A stretch of 64,000 nucleotides of DNA from Stutzerimonas stutzeri (lineage in GTDB: Bacteria > Pseudomonadota > Gammaproteobacteria > Pseudomonadales > Pseudomonadaceae). Both the position numbers and the translations under genes were made by a program. Of this stretch, positions 25,071 to 38,475 are shown one piece after another (within the stretch, counting starts at the first letter, position 1; every line of letters begins with the position of its first letter). The stretch is from the NCBI RefSeq assembly GCF_024448935.1, contig NZ_JAMOIE010000010.1, positions 19,810 to 83,809 of the forward strand, read 5' to 3'. The notes under the pieces are model-generated. The model saw only the letters and a program-made list of their open reading frames with translations, was not told the origin of the DNA and did not search any database.

Positions 25071-25407
25071 GTCGTTCTCCTGAAGTGTCGGCTGGACATC
25101 CGCCGGAAATGCCGTGGTGCAGCGAAGGTAATTCAGCCCGACCCGCCTGCCACTCTCCTCCTGTGCATATCCTCTTTGGGGTATCTCACCTTGCGCAGGG
25201 CCTCGGAGCGGCACCGCAAGAAAGCGGCAAAGGCCCGTGCGGCCTCGTTCTGGTGCGTTTGTCGCGCGGCGGCGACCACGATGACGATATTTCTCGTTGA
25301 GAAAAATAAATTCCTGATGGTGTTTCCCGGCTTCCTGGCGCTTCCCTCGTGCGGGGCATGAAACTTGCTCCGCTGCGCATGACCCCGAGCCGCAACCGAG
25401 AGAGCCG
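25071..25407. promoter_or_regulatory. divergent control region tmm / sensor kinase, two candidate operators
   Basis: 337 bp between divergent starts. TATCCTCTTTGGGGTA (25168-25183) is an imperfect 7-2-7 dyad whose right half fits the NarL half-site AKRRGTA in six of seven places. TTTCTC-GTT-GAGAAA (25290-25304) is a perfect inverted repeat followed by an AT-rich stretch near the kinase gene. Both are inferred operators; no promoter hexamers are clear. Confidence 0.4.
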
Positions 25408-26541
25408 ATGCCGCCGCAGACAACCATGCGCAACGCCCTGGTGAACTGGCCATGGTCCTGGCTGCGTGACCGTGATGCCGCATCCGGTGAACGGCTGCTG
25501 CGCGAGCTGCCCTTGCGGCTGCTGCGCCAACCGGGCAGCGTCGAGCCGCTGCTGAAGCTGCTGGCAGCCCTGCAGCGCGAGCTGTGCGCACAACATGCGT
25601 CGTTGCTGTTGCCGGGCGAAGGCGCAGCAGGCTGGCGGCAACTGGGGGCGGCGTCGGGTTGCAACGACCAGAACGGCTGTCCATGGCGGGCCGAACCGTC
25701 GCGGCTGCCCCCGGGCGGCGGGCTGATGAACTGCGCGCGTTGCCTGCGTAGCGGGCGCCAGCGTCTGATCTGCGGCATCAGCGCCGACGCCGGCGAGTCC
25801 GGCGCGCTGCTGGTGGATTTCCCACGTCCGCCGCGCCAGGCCCAGCGTGACCGCGTGCGCGAGGTCGGGCTGCTGCTCGGCGACACCCTGCAGACGCTGG
25901 CCGGCGAACGCCGCCGGCAGCGGCGCGAACTGGCCGCCGAACGGGCCATGCTCGCGCGAGAGCTGCACGATACGGTGGCGCAGCAGCTCAGCTACCTGCA
26001 GATTCGCGCCAGCCGTATCCAGGCGCTGCTCGTCACGTCGGAGCAGCCGTCTGCGGCGCAGCCGATGCTCGCCGAACTGCGCGGCACGTTGCAGTTGCTG
26101 CACCGCCAGGTGCGCGAGCTGATCGCCTCGGCACGCCTGACCATGGACGGCCGCACGCTGAACGAGGCCGTGCAGGCCTCGGTGGACGAGTTCGCCCGCT
26201 GCAGCGGTTGCGTCTTCGAACTGGACAACCGCATCCACGCCGGCCTGATCACGCCGGAGGCGGAGTTGCAGGTGCTGCAGATCATCCGTGAGGCGCTGGC
26301 CAACGTGGTGCGCCATTCCCATGCCCGCCGCGTGCAGGTGAGCCTGCTGGCGCGGTCGGGCGGCGGCGTCGAGGTGCGGGTGGAGGACGACGGCATCGGC
26401 CTGCCGGACGAGCTGCCGGAAAGTGGCCACTTCGGCCTGCACATCATGCGCGAGCGGGCCGCCGGCATCGACGCGCGGCTGGAGTTCGGCAAGGGCGAGC
26501 CGCGCGGCACCTGCGTGCGGCTGCTATGGAGAGGCGCATGA
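25408..26541 (+). CDS. soluble NarX-like sensor histidine kinase with cysteine cluster
   Basis: 377 residues. The C-terminal half is a HisKA_3/HATPase kinase, with the phospho-acceptor His187 in [40 protein letters not shown] and [10 protein letters not shown]. The N-terminal half resembles the GAF-like central part of NarX but has no membrane segment. It contains Cys60, Cys85, Cys91, Cys109, Cys112 and Cys122, a possible metal, Fe-S or redox site. The protein should therefore sense a cytoplasmic signal. It overlaps the regulator gene by 4 bp (ATGA). Its divergence from tmm-tdm suggests, but does not prove, control of those genes. Nitrate/nitrite sensing is the main alternative. Confidence 0.85.
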   Translation: MPPQTTMRNALVNWPWSWLRDRDAASGERLLRELPLRLLRQPGSVEPLLKLLAALQRELCAQHASLLLPGEGAAGWRQLGAASGCNDQNGCPWRAEPSRLPPGGGLMNCARCLRSGRQRLICGISADAGESGALLVDFPRPPRQAQRDRVREVGLLLGDTLQTLAGERRRQRRELAAERAMLARELHDTVAQQLSYLQIRASRIQALLVTSEQPSAAQPMLAELRGTLQLLHRQVRELIASARLTMDGRTLNEAVQASVDEFARCSGCVFELDNRIHAGLITPEAELQVLQIIREALANVVRHSHARRVQVSLLARSGGGVEVRVEDDGIGLPDELPESGHFGLHIMRERAAGIDARLEFGKGEPRGTCVRLLWRGA

Positions 26542-27224
26542 GCGAGCCGCTGACGCTGATCCTCATCGACGATCATTCGCTGCTGCGCTGCGGGCTGGCC
26601 GAACTGCTCGGCGCGGTGGCGGATTTCCAGGTGCTGGGCATGGCGGCGTCCGGTCCGGAAGGTATCGAGCTGGCGCAGCGGCTGGCGCCGGCGATGATCC
26701 TGCTCGATCTGCACATGCCAGGCATGAGCGGCCTGGAAACCCTCGCCGCCCTCAAGCGGATGCAGCCGGACAGCCAGGTCGTCGTCCTCACCGCATCGGA
26801 CTCCCAGGACGACCTGCTGGCCGCGCTGCGTGGCGGGGCCGATGGCTACGTGCTCAAGGACACCGAGCCGGAGCAACTGGTCGCCTACCTGCAGGGCTGC
26901 ACCCGCGGGCGGGTCACGCTGGAGCCGGGGCTCATGCGGCTGCTGGCCGAAGAGCAGCGCGTGACACCGCCGGGCCCCGACAGGGCCGCAGCGCAGGATC
27001 TGACCGAGCGCGAATGCCAGACCCTGGCGCTGATCGCCGAAGGCCTGAGCAACAAGCTGATCGCCCGTGAGCTGGGCATCAGCGACGGCACGGTGAAGAT
27101 CCACGTGCGCCATCTGCTGACCAAGCTCAACCTGCATTCGCGGCTGGAACTGGCGGCCTGGGCCCATCGTGGCGGTTTCCTCGGCCAGCAGGCGGCGCGT
27201 TCGCCGAACCGGGAGCGTCCATGA
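26538..27224 (+). CDS. NarL-like response regulator
   Basis: 228 residues from the ATG at 26538, overlapping the kinase stop. The receiver domain (residues 6-120) has the acidic pair Asp11-Asp12, the phosphorylation site Asp57 (LLDLHMPG) and Lys107 (YVLKD). A LuxR-type helix-turn-helix lies near residues 155-220 (LTERECQTLALIAEGLSNKLIARELGISDGTVKIHVRHLLTKLNL). This closely follows NarL. The C-terminal tail is Arg- and Pro-rich. It overlaps the PAS gene start by 4 bp, so all three are translationally coupled. The likely partner is the kinase just upstream. Confidence 0.9.
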   Translation: MSEPLTLILIDDHSLLRCGLAELLGAVADFQVLGMAASGPEGIELAQRLAPAMILLDLHMPGMSGLETLAALKRMQPDSQVVVLTASDSQDDLLAALRGGADGYVLKDTEPEQLVAYLQGCTRGRVTLEPGLMRLLAEEQRVTPPGPDRAAAQDLTERECQTLALIAEGLSNKLIARELGISDGTVKIHVRHLLTKLNLHSRLELAAWAHRGGFLGQQAARSPNRERP

Positions 27225-27988
27225 TTTCTCCATCGGCGGCGTACGGGGTGTTCGACTGGTTGCGCCAGGCGTTGCGCACCGAGTCCGGTGATTTCGATCA
27301 ATTGCCGCTGGCGTTGGCGCGGCTGGACGGCGACGGCTGCATTCGCCAGCTCAACAGCGGCTGGCGGGAACTGACCGGCCACCGGGCCCGCCCCTGCCTG
27401 GGGCGGCCGTTGGCCAGCTTCCTCCATCCCGCAGACGTGCAGGCCTGGGCCCAGGCGCTGGGACAGCTGCGCCCGGCGCAGACGGAGGTGCTGCTGTTGC
27501 GCTATCTCACCTGCAGCGGCGAGCGTCGCTGGGTCGAGGCACGCCTGCGGCGCCGAATCGGCGGCTTCGTCGTCAGCCTGGGCGACATCACCGGGCAGAT
27601 GCAGCGGCGCCAGTCCCTGCAGGCCAGCCACCGCAGCCTGAGCAACCTGCTCGACGGGCTGCCGATGATGGTCTATCGCTGTCGCAACAACCGCCACTGG
27701 AGCATGGAATACGTCAGTGCCGGCTGCCTGGAACTGACCGGCTACCGGCCCGAGCAGTTGCTGGACAGCCATAGCCTGACCTTCAGCGACCTGATCCACC
27801 CGGCCGACCGCGAGCATGTCTGGGCCGAAGTCCAGGCCGGCCTGAACGAACAGCGGACGTTCGTCTTCGACTACCGGCTGCTGTGCGCCGACGGGCGGGA
27901 GAAACGGGTGCGGGAACACGGCAACGGCATCTACGCGGCCAATGGCGAAGTGCTGGGGCTCGAGGGCGTGGTGCTGGCCTCTGCGTAG
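27221..27988 (+). CDS. PAS-PAS protein without output domain
   Basis: 255 residues, two PAS domains in tandem (about residues 20-120 and 130-250). The first has LARLDGDGCIRQLNSGWRELTG and the second has YVSAGCLELTGYRPEQLL, then FSDLIHPADREHVW and a PAC-type end (GNGIYAANGEVLGLEGV). No kinase, GGDEF, EAL, HTH or methyl-accepting domain follows, and the stop is only about 50 bp before tilS. It is coupled to the response regulator by an ATGA overlap. It may be an accessory sensor that works by protein contact with the kinase. Loss of an original output domain by rearrangement is the alternative. Confidence 0.8.
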   Translation: MISPSAAYGVFDWLRQALRTESGDFDQLPLALARLDGDGCIRQLNSGWRELTGHRARPCLGRPLASFLHPADVQAWAQALGQLRPAQTEVLLLRYLTCSGERRWVEARLRRRIGGFVVSLGDITGQMQRRQSLQASHRSLSNLLDGLPMMVYRCRNNRHWSMEYVSAGCLELTGYRPEQLLDSHSLTFSDLIHPADREHVWAEVQAGLNEQRTFVFDYRLLCADGREKRVREHGNGIYAANGEVLGLEGVVLASA

Positions 27989-28042
27989 CCGTCCGTTTCT
28001 GGCTTATGCTTGGGCACCAAAGTCCCTATCGAATCCATCCGC

Positions 28043-29332
28043 ATGTCTCTCGAATCCCGTCTGCTTCGCGCACTCGCTCCCTGGCTGGCGTCGCCCAAAT
28101 GGTGGGTGGCCTTTTCCGGCGGCCTGGATTCGAGCGTGCTGCTGCATGCGCTGGCGCGGTTGGGCGAACGCCACGCGCTGCCGCCGATCGTCGCGATCCA
28201 CGTGCACCACGGCCTGCAGGCCGTCGCCGACGACTGGCCGGCGCACTGCCGGGCCGTCTGCGAGCGGCTGGAGGTTCCGCTGCAGGTGGTGCGGGTCCAG
28301 GTCGCGGCGGGTGCCAGCCTGGAACGGGCCGCACGCGAGGCGCGTTATGCCGCGTTCGCCGACCAGTTGGGCGAGGGCGAGCTGCTGCTGACCGGCCAGC
28401 ACCGCGACGACCAGGCCGAGACCCTGCTGTTCCGCCTGCTGCGCGGCGCCGGCGTGCGCGGGCTGGCAGCGATGCCGGCCGAACGGGTATTGGCGCCGGG
28501 CCGGTTGCTGCGCCCGTTGCTCGACGTTGCGCGGGCCGAGCTGGAGGCCTATGCGCGCAGCCATGGGCTCGACTGGATCGAGGACCCGAGCAACCGGAGC
28601 CTCGATCATTCGCGCAACTACATGCGTCAGCGGGTCATGCCGGTCCTGCGGCAGCGCTGGCCACAGGCGGCTGCGAGCATGGCCCGCACGGCCGCGCGGA
28701 TGGCCGAGGCGCAGGTGTTGCTGGATGAGCTGGCGGTGCAGGATCTGGGCGCGGCGCAAGGCGCCAGCCGCTTCGACTGGTTGCCGCTGCCCAGTCTCGC
28801 CCTGCCGCCACTGCGTGCACTGACCCCGGTGCGTCAACGCAACGCGCTGCGTCACTGGCTGGCTGGCCTGACGCTGGCGCCGGATGAAGATCACTGGGCA
28901 GGCTGGGTTTCGCTGCGAGACGCGAGGCCGGATGCCGCTCCTCGATGGCGTCTGGCGGGTGGCGAAATACAGCGTGGGGCGGGGCGGATCTGGTGGTTGC
29001 CCGAGTGCTGGCTGGAGCGGCCTGTCGGTCCGATCGATTGGCCGGCCCCCGCTGTCAGCCTGATGCTGCCCGGCAACGGCAGGCTTCGATTGGAGGGTGC
29101 ATTGCCTGCGGGCAGGCTTGAGGTCGGGTATCGGCGGGGCGGGGAAGCGCTTCAACTGCCCGGACGCGGTCGCCGCGATCTCAAGCGTTTGCTGAACGAG
29201 GCTGGCGTGCCGGGCTTTGCACGCGCTCGCCTGCCGTTGCTGTTCTGCGACGGAGAGCTCATCGCGGTGGCCAATCTGCCGCAACTGAGTGCGGGACGCT
29301 ATGCCCTCTACTGGTGCATGGCGGACTTCTAA
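28043..29332 (+). CDS. tilS: tRNA(Ile)-lysidine synthetase
   Basis: 429 residues from the ATG at 28043. The N-type ATP pyrophosphatase P-loop is FSGGLDSSVLLHAL near residues 25-38, followed by HVHHGLQ and the TGQHRDDQAETLLFRLLRGAG block. The TilS substrate-binding and C-terminal domains follow, ending in the GRYALYWCMADF region. It converts C34 of the minor tRNA-Ile(CAU) to lysidine, essential for AUA decoding. In most Pseudomonas accA lies upstream; here a PAS gene does, which marks a synteny break. pyrG follows in the conserved order. Confidence 0.94.
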   Translation: MSLESRLLRALAPWLASPKWWVAFSGGLDSSVLLHALARLGERHALPPIVAIHVHHGLQAVADDWPAHCRAVCERLEVPLQVVRVQVAAGASLERAAREARYAAFADQLGEGELLLTGQHRDDQAETLLFRLLRGAGVRGLAAMPAERVLAPGRLLRPLLDVARAELEAYARSHGLDWIEDPSNRSLDHSRNYMRQRVMPVLRQRWPQAAASMARTAARMAEAQVLLDELAVQDLGAAQGASRFDWLPLPSLALPPLRALTPVRQRNALRHWLAGLTLAPDEDHWAGWVSLRDARPDAAPRWRLAGGEIQRGAGRIWWLPECWLERPVGPIDWPAPAVSLMLPGNGRLRLEGALPAGRLEVGYRRGGEALQLPGRGRRDLKRLLNEAGVPGFARARLPLLFCDGELIAVANLPQLSAGRYALYWCMADF

Positions 29333-29482
29333 GGAGTTTGAGCTGATAGGGCCTTTCCAGTAGACTACGCTCCCGTCCCAACACAGCTTCTGCGGCTTTC
29401 TTCGAAAGCCGTGGCAGTTCCGCTATTGCCGCCTTTGGCGCAATGGCGCCTTCGCTTTTCCCCGGCGGCGCTGACCGCTTAA

Positions 29483-33300
<3,818 letters not shown>

Positions 33301-33315
33301 ACCCAAGCATGCTAG

Positions 33316-33343
33316 AAAGGGGCGGCGTCAGTCGCCCTTTTTT
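33316..33343 (+). terminator. terminator after eno
   Basis: GGGCG and CGCCC form a short stem around a 7-8 base loop and are followed by six T residues, 20 bp after the eno stop. Confidence 0.75.
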
Positions 33344-33475
33344 GTGGAAAACGGTCAGCGCTGTTAAGGTCGCCGCACGGCGATGCGCTAGCCAGCAAAG
33401 GGAAGCCGGACTATGTTGCTGACCGCCGCTTATACAACGTCACTGGAAACCAATCGAATTCGATCCATGCCTTCC

Positions 33476-33754
33476 ATGCGCAGTCCCTACTGGTTGTTTG
33501 TTGTCCTGATTTTGCTGCTGGGTGGCTTGCAGTATCGCCTGTGGGTGGGTGAGGGCAGCCTCGCCCAGGTGAGCGGATTGAACAAGCAGATCGCCGGGCA
33601 GCAGGGCGAGAACCAGCGATTGCTTGAGCGAAACCGGATTCTCGAAGCCGAGGTCAGGGAGCTCAAGCAGGGCATGGAAACAGTAGAAGAGCGTGCGCGG
33701 CATGAGTTGGGCATGGTCAAAGAGGGCGAGACTCTCTTTCAGCTCACCGAATGA
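33476..33754 (+). CDS. ftsB: cell division protein FtsB
   Basis: 92 residues from the ATG at 33476 (MRSPYWLFVVLIL). In-frame ATGs at 33467 and 33413 are possible; the last has GGAAG before it but would add residues unlike the family. A short cytoplasmic end is followed by one membrane segment (about residues 4-20) and a periplasmic coiled coil (LNKQIAGQQGENQRLLERNRILEAEVRELK), the FtsB/DivIC layout. It forms the FtsQLB complex at the septum. Its stop overlaps the ispD start by 4 bp, the conserved gene pair in gamma-proteobacteria. Confidence 0.9.
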   Translation: MRSPYWLFVVLILLLGGLQYRLWVGEGSLAQVSGLNKQIAGQQGENQRLLERNRILEAEVRELKQGMETVEERARHELGMVKEGETLFQLTE

Positions 33755-34455
33755 GTGCAAACAACCTCCCGTCTTACTGGGTCGTGATCCCGGCTGCCGG
33801 CATTGGCAGTCGTATGCGAGCCGACCGGCCCAAGCAATATCTGCAGTTGGCAGGAAGGACCATCCTCGAGCACACCCTGGATTGCTTTCTAGGCCATCCC
33901 CAGCTCAAGGGACTGGTTGTGTGCGTAGCGAGCGATGATGCCTATTGGCCCGATCTCGCTTGCTCGACAGATCCGCGTGTTCAGCGTGCCGATGGCGGCA
34001 GTGAGCGAGCCGACTCGGTTCTGGGCGGGCTGCGAGAGCTGAGCCGGCTCGGCGCCTCAGACGGCGACTGGGTGCTGGTGCACGACGCCGCCAGGCCCAA
34101 CCTGGCAGGCACGGATCTGAATCATTTATTGGAGACGCTCGCGGACGATCCTGTCGGTGGGCTGCTCGCTGTTCCGGCTTGCGATACGCTCAAGCGTGCT
34201 GATGCGGATGGGCGCGTTCAGGAGACGGTGGATCGTAGCGTCATCTGGCAAGCGTTCACGCCACAGATGTTCCGGCTTGGATCGCTGCGTGAGGCGTTGG
34301 CGGATGCACTTGGCAGTGGGGTTGCCGTAACCGACGAAGCGTCCGCGCTTGAATGGGCGGGGCACCACCCGCGTCTGGTCGAAGGGCGTGCCGACAATCT
34401 CAAGATCACCCGGCCCGAGGATCTTCAGTGGTTGGAACAGCGCTGGAAATCTTGA
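33751..34455 (+). CDS. ispD: 2-C-methyl-D-erythritol 4-phosphate cytidylyltransferase
   Basis: 234 residues. The nucleotide-binding motif is PAAGIGSRMRADRPKQYLQLAG near residues 13-34; later blocks are VLVHDAARPNL and the closing VTDEASALEW and NLKITRPEDL. It joins CTP and MEP to CDP-ME in the non-mevalonate isoprenoid pathway. ispF, two steps later in the same pathway, lies about 6.6 kb downstream at 41059 instead of next to it. It is coupled to ftsB by an ATGA overlap. Confidence 0.95.
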   Translation: MSANNLPSYWVVIPAAGIGSRMRADRPKQYLQLAGRTILEHTLDCFLGHPQLKGLVVCVASDDAYWPDLACSTDPRVQRADGGSERADSVLGGLRELSRLGASDGDWVLVHDAARPNLAGTDLNHLLETLADDPVGGLLAVPACDTLKRADADGRVQETVDRSVIWQAFTPQMFRLGSLREALADALGSGVAVTDEASALEWAGHHPRLVEGRADNLKITRPEDLQWLEQRWKS

Positions 34456-34525
34456 GCCCAGCGCCGTTCAGGGCGCTATGCAGAGCGCCGACTGATCCCG
34501 CATAGCGAAGGCGAAGCCGTTGCGA

Positions 34526-35692
34526 TCAATAGCGGTAGATCGCAGCAGCACCGCTTTCGGTCGGCATGCGTTCGGTAGGAACCGAGATTACCTCGCCGCC
34601 TTGTTCCAACGTCCATATGGTCAATTCATCCAGCAGATCAGGCGTCATGGCTGAGTCATCTTCCACCGCGACTGCCCTGCCTTGCTGCTTGTCGACTACC
34701 CCGGGAATTCGACGCTCCGCCTCGACCAGCAGGGTCGCCACACGGCCTTCGAGTGTGGCCTGGCCGATCTGCTCAAGCTGATCGGTAGCCAGCCCCTGAC
34801 CGTGCGACACGCCGTATTGGTTGATGAAGCCTTCCAGACGCTTGATGTAGCGCGGCTGCATGACCATCCAGCTCTTCTGGCGGAGTTCGTCATGGCTCAG
34901 TAACGAGGCATCGTTCTCGATGCCTTCCGGCAGCAGAAATTCGTTGTGGCTGAGTTTGCGGAAGTGGAACTGGTGCTCGGGAAGTGCTGCGAGGATCAGC
35001 GGCAGTCGCGACTTGCGGCTGTGATGCTCGAGAATCGCGCGATCCACTTCACGGAAGAAGCGCTCCCGGTCTCGATCGATTTCGTCCTGGCGCCCGGCGC
35101 CTCCGCTCTCCACCTGCATCGGATCACCACGCTCGCTGGCGCGACTGTAGCCTTGCGGGAAGCCCGTCTGACCTTTCTCGGTCAACTCGCGGCCCAGCGC
35201 TTCTTCAACGGTTTTCGGAACGCTTTCACCCAAGCGGACTTCGTCAACGCCGTCGCGGTTGCCTTCGAACAGACGAACCGAGTCCAGCGTGATCGCCAAT
35301 ATCTGATAGCGGTCGACCGACTGCGCGATACGCAGCAGCGGCTTGAGGTGCATACGGTCATTTGCGACGGCGAGCTCTGGAACGCTGCGCTGCAGGCGGA
35401 ATACCTCGAAGTAGTCCGCGGCAGCAAAGACAGCAAGCCCATCGCGGTTGGAATTCCAGAAATCGGGATCGTCGATCAGATCGTGGAAGGGCTTCAGCAG
35501 CGCTTTGGCCTGATCGCCACGGCCTTGTTGCTTGAGCGAGTCTTCAAGCCCACGGACAAGGTGCTTGAAGCGAATCGGGTCTTGCTGACGCTCGGGGAAA
35601 CTGCGGTGGGTGGGCTGATAAAGCGAAAGGCAAGGCGCTTCGCGTTTTGCCAGCAACTGGGACATGGTTTCGCGATCGAGCACTCTGTTCAT
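34526..35692 (-). CDS. bacterial archaeo-eukaryotic release-factor-like protein (baeRF)
   Basis: 388 residues from the ATG at 35692, with a GAGG about 7-8 bases upstream; an ATG at 35704 is the alternative. The fold pattern (CLSLYQPTH at the start, a central RNase H-like/RF domain with LAALPEHQFHFRKLSHNEFLL, and a C-terminal L7Ae-like region with LTIWTLEQGGEVISVPTERMP) matches the baeRF families, related to eRF1 domains 2 and 3. No GGQ tripeptide is present, so peptidyl-tRNA hydrolysis as by eRF1 is not supported. It lies 81 bp downstream of an HPF-like gene on the same strand. A role at stalled or stored ribosomes is an inference. Confidence 0.75.
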   Translation of the reverse strand: MNRVLDRETMSQLLAKREAPCLSLYQPTHRSFPERQQDPIRFKHLVRGLEDSLKQQGRGDQAKALLKPFHDLIDDPDFWNSNRDGLAVFAAADYFEVFRLQRSVPELAVANDRMHLKPLLRIAQSVDRYQILAITLDSVRLFEGNRDGVDEVRLGESVPKTVEEALGRELTEKGQTGFPQGYSRASERGDPMQVESGGAGRQDEIDRDRERFFREVDRAILEHHSRKSRLPLILAALPEHQFHFRKLSHNEFLLPEGIENDASLLSHDELRQKSWMVMQPRYIKRLEGFINQYGVSHGQGLATDQLEQIGQATLEGRVATLLVEAERRIPGVVDKQQGRAVAVEDDSAMTPDLLDELTIWTLEQGGEVISVPTERMPTESGAAAIYRY

Positions 35693-35773
35693 GTACGGCC
35701 TCACTCGTGGTCAGATGGTTCGGTTCCTCATTGTCTCGCTCGGCCCGCTTCAGCGGGTCGCATCAGGCGGCAT

Positions 35774-36091
35774 TCAGTGGTGGTTGAGTTTCTTGTCTAG
35801 CGCATGGGCAAGGGCATGGCTGAGCTTTTCGGCGCAGCCGTCAATGGCAAGATTCAGCGAGTCCGCTTTGTGGCTGGTCGAAATGGGCTCGTGTCCCTTG
35901 ACCCGCGCTTCCATCTGGCAGCGCTTATCCTGCGGGCCGCTTTTGCCGCTGTTTTCGTCGTTGAGATGAACTTCGACTCGGGTCAGCTGATCGTCGAAGC
36001 GCTCCAGTTCGCTCTCGACCGTCGCTTTTGCATGCTCCTCAAGGCTGCCGGTCACGTCGACGCTATGATTGCTGTTCACCAGAATCTGCAT
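35774..36091 (-). CDS. HPF/RaiA-family ribosome-associated protein
   Basis: 105 residues from the ATG at 36091, preceded directly by GGAGGACAT; upstream starts lack similarity. The protein has the S30AE/HPF fold: MQILVNSNHSVDVTGSLEEHAKATVESELERFDDQLTRVEVHL, then CQMEARVKGHEPISTSHKADSLNLAIDGCAEKLSHAL. The family binds the decoding centre of the small subunit and inactivates ribosomes in stationary phase or stress. This is a diverged copy, not the rpoN-linked hpf. It forms an apparent two-gene unit with the baeRF gene, both transcribed leftward. Confidence 0.8.
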   Translation of the reverse strand: MQILVNSNHSVDVTGSLEEHAKATVESELERFDDQLTRVEVHLNDENSGKSGPQDKRCQMEARVKGHEPISTSHKADSLNLAIDGCAEKLSHALAHALDKKLNHH

Positions 36092-36221
36092 ATGTCCTCC
36101 TGATTGATTGGCCGGCACGCTCAAGCAGAGGGCCGGAGGCACCGGCTTCAGAATTTCGACGTGGTGGGTTAAGTCGGGTTCCGCCTCGAGTCGGCAGTCG
36201 GACGCGCGGCGCAGTCGCAAC

Positions 36222-37121
36222 TCAATCGCGTTCGTTCCGATATTCGGGGCGAGTTGCGAGGCCGTCCTTCAATGCTTGAATCAGCAGGCGGACCTTCGGT
36301 AGCGGATAACGCCGTTGCGGATAGACGGCCCACACCGCCGTGTTCGGTGGCTGGTGCGTTTCCAGCAGGGACACCAGCTCACCGCGGCGTAGTGGCTCCT
36401 GGACGTAATAGTCCGGTAGCTGGCAAAGACCGAAGCCCCGAAGCGCAGCATCCAGTACCGCCTGACCGCTGTTGCAGCGCCAGTTGCCCGAGGGCTTGAA
36501 CGGCTGCTCACGACCGTCGCCCTGCAGCATCCAGGTATCGCCGGTGCCAACCAGGCAATTGTGTCGCGATAGCTCGGAAAGGGTATGCGGGCGGCCGTAG
36601 CGCTCGAGATAGCTTGGCGCCGCGCACAGATACATGGCGCGTGGGGCCAGGCGTGTGGCGACCAGCCGCGATTCGCTCAGCCGGCCCAGCCGTACGGCCA
36701 GATCGTAGCCTTCCTGCACCAGATCGAGGGTACGGTTGGACAGTTCGATGTCGACCCTCAGCTGCGGATGCTGCGCCATGAATTCGTTCACCAGCGGCAC
36801 GATGAAGCGTTCACCGTACGCGACTGCTGCTGTCATGCGCAGCAGACCAGTGGGCGCCGCATGCAGGTCGCTGATTGCGTGAAAGGCGTCGTCACGCTCC
36901 TCGATCAGGCGCTGGCAGCGCGCAAGAAAGGTATGCCCGGCTTCGGTCAGGGAAACCCGGCGGGTGGTGCGATAAAGCAGCCGTGCCTGAAGGCGTTCCT
37001 CGAGGCGTGCCACTTGGCGGCTGACGTGAGACGACGACACGCGCAGTTGCCCTGCGGCCTGCATGAAGCTTCCGCACTCAGCGACGGCGACGAATTCGTC
37101 CAATCCTTCCCATCGATTCAT
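36222..37121 (-). CDS. LysR-type regulator divergent from adhC (GfnR-like)
   Basis: 299 residues from the ATG at 37121. An N-terminal helix-turn-helix (residues 1-60, GSFMQAAGQLRVSSSHVSRQVARLEERL) is followed by a LysR effector-binding domain of the CrgA/AaeR type. It is divergent from adhC with 143 bp between the starts, the same arrangement as P. aeruginosa gfnR (PA3630), which activates glutathione-dependent formaldehyde detoxification. The homology assignment rests on this gene order and on the LysR type. A small dyad TTCA-CAGA-TGAA at 37211-37222 is a possible binding site. Confidence 0.82.
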   Translation of the reverse strand: MNRWEGLDEFVAVAECGSFMQAAGQLRVSSSHVSRQVARLEERLQARLLYRTTRRVSLTEAGHTFLARCQRLIEERDDAFHAISDLHAAPTGLLRMTAAVAYGERFIVPLVNEFMAQHPQLRVDIELSNRTLDLVQEGYDLAVRLGRLSESRLVATRLAPRAMYLCAAPSYLERYGRPHTLSELSRHNCLVGTGDTWMLQGDGREQPFKPSGNWRCNSGQAVLDAALRGFGLCQLPDYYVQEPLRRGELVSLLETHQPPNTAVWAVYPQRRYPLPKVRLLIQALKDGLATRPEYRNERD

Positions 37122-37123
37122 AG

Positions 37124-38380
<1,257 letters not shown>

Positions 38381-38401
38381 AGAGCCGACAGAGGCGCTGA
38401 A

Positions 38402-38444
38402 GGCTGAAGGCTGGACGATCTGCTTTTTCGTCCAGCCTTCAGCC
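38402..38444. repeat. long hairpin between adhC and fghA
   Basis: GGCTGAAGGCTGGACGA and TCGTCCAGCCTTCAGCC form a perfect 17-bp stem around a 9-base loop. No T-run follows on the plus strand, so it is unlikely to be a standard terminator. The stem contains two seven-base units (AGGCTGA, AGGCTGG), like the heptad repeats elsewhere in the window. Confidence 0.8.
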
Positions 38445-38475
38445 TCTGGCGCTCTTCGGCTTTTACGGGGTCTTT

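Noticed and set aside
21147..25361. A 1404-codon open frame on the plus strand across tdm and tmm.
   Set aside because: It is the antisense of two well-identified proteins in high-GC DNA, where stop codons are rare in the complementary frame. Its translation has repetitive Val/Ala/Gly/His/Gln composition with no domains.
25071..25407. A sigma-54 -24/-12 promoter for tmm or the kinase gene.
   Set aside because: GG and GC pairs are present near CTGGCGCTTCCCTCGTGC, but the spacing is two bases too long.
27883..28728. A 281-codon frame spanning the PAS gene end and tilS.
   Set aside because: It is a frame shadow; the PAS and tilS frames show clear domains.
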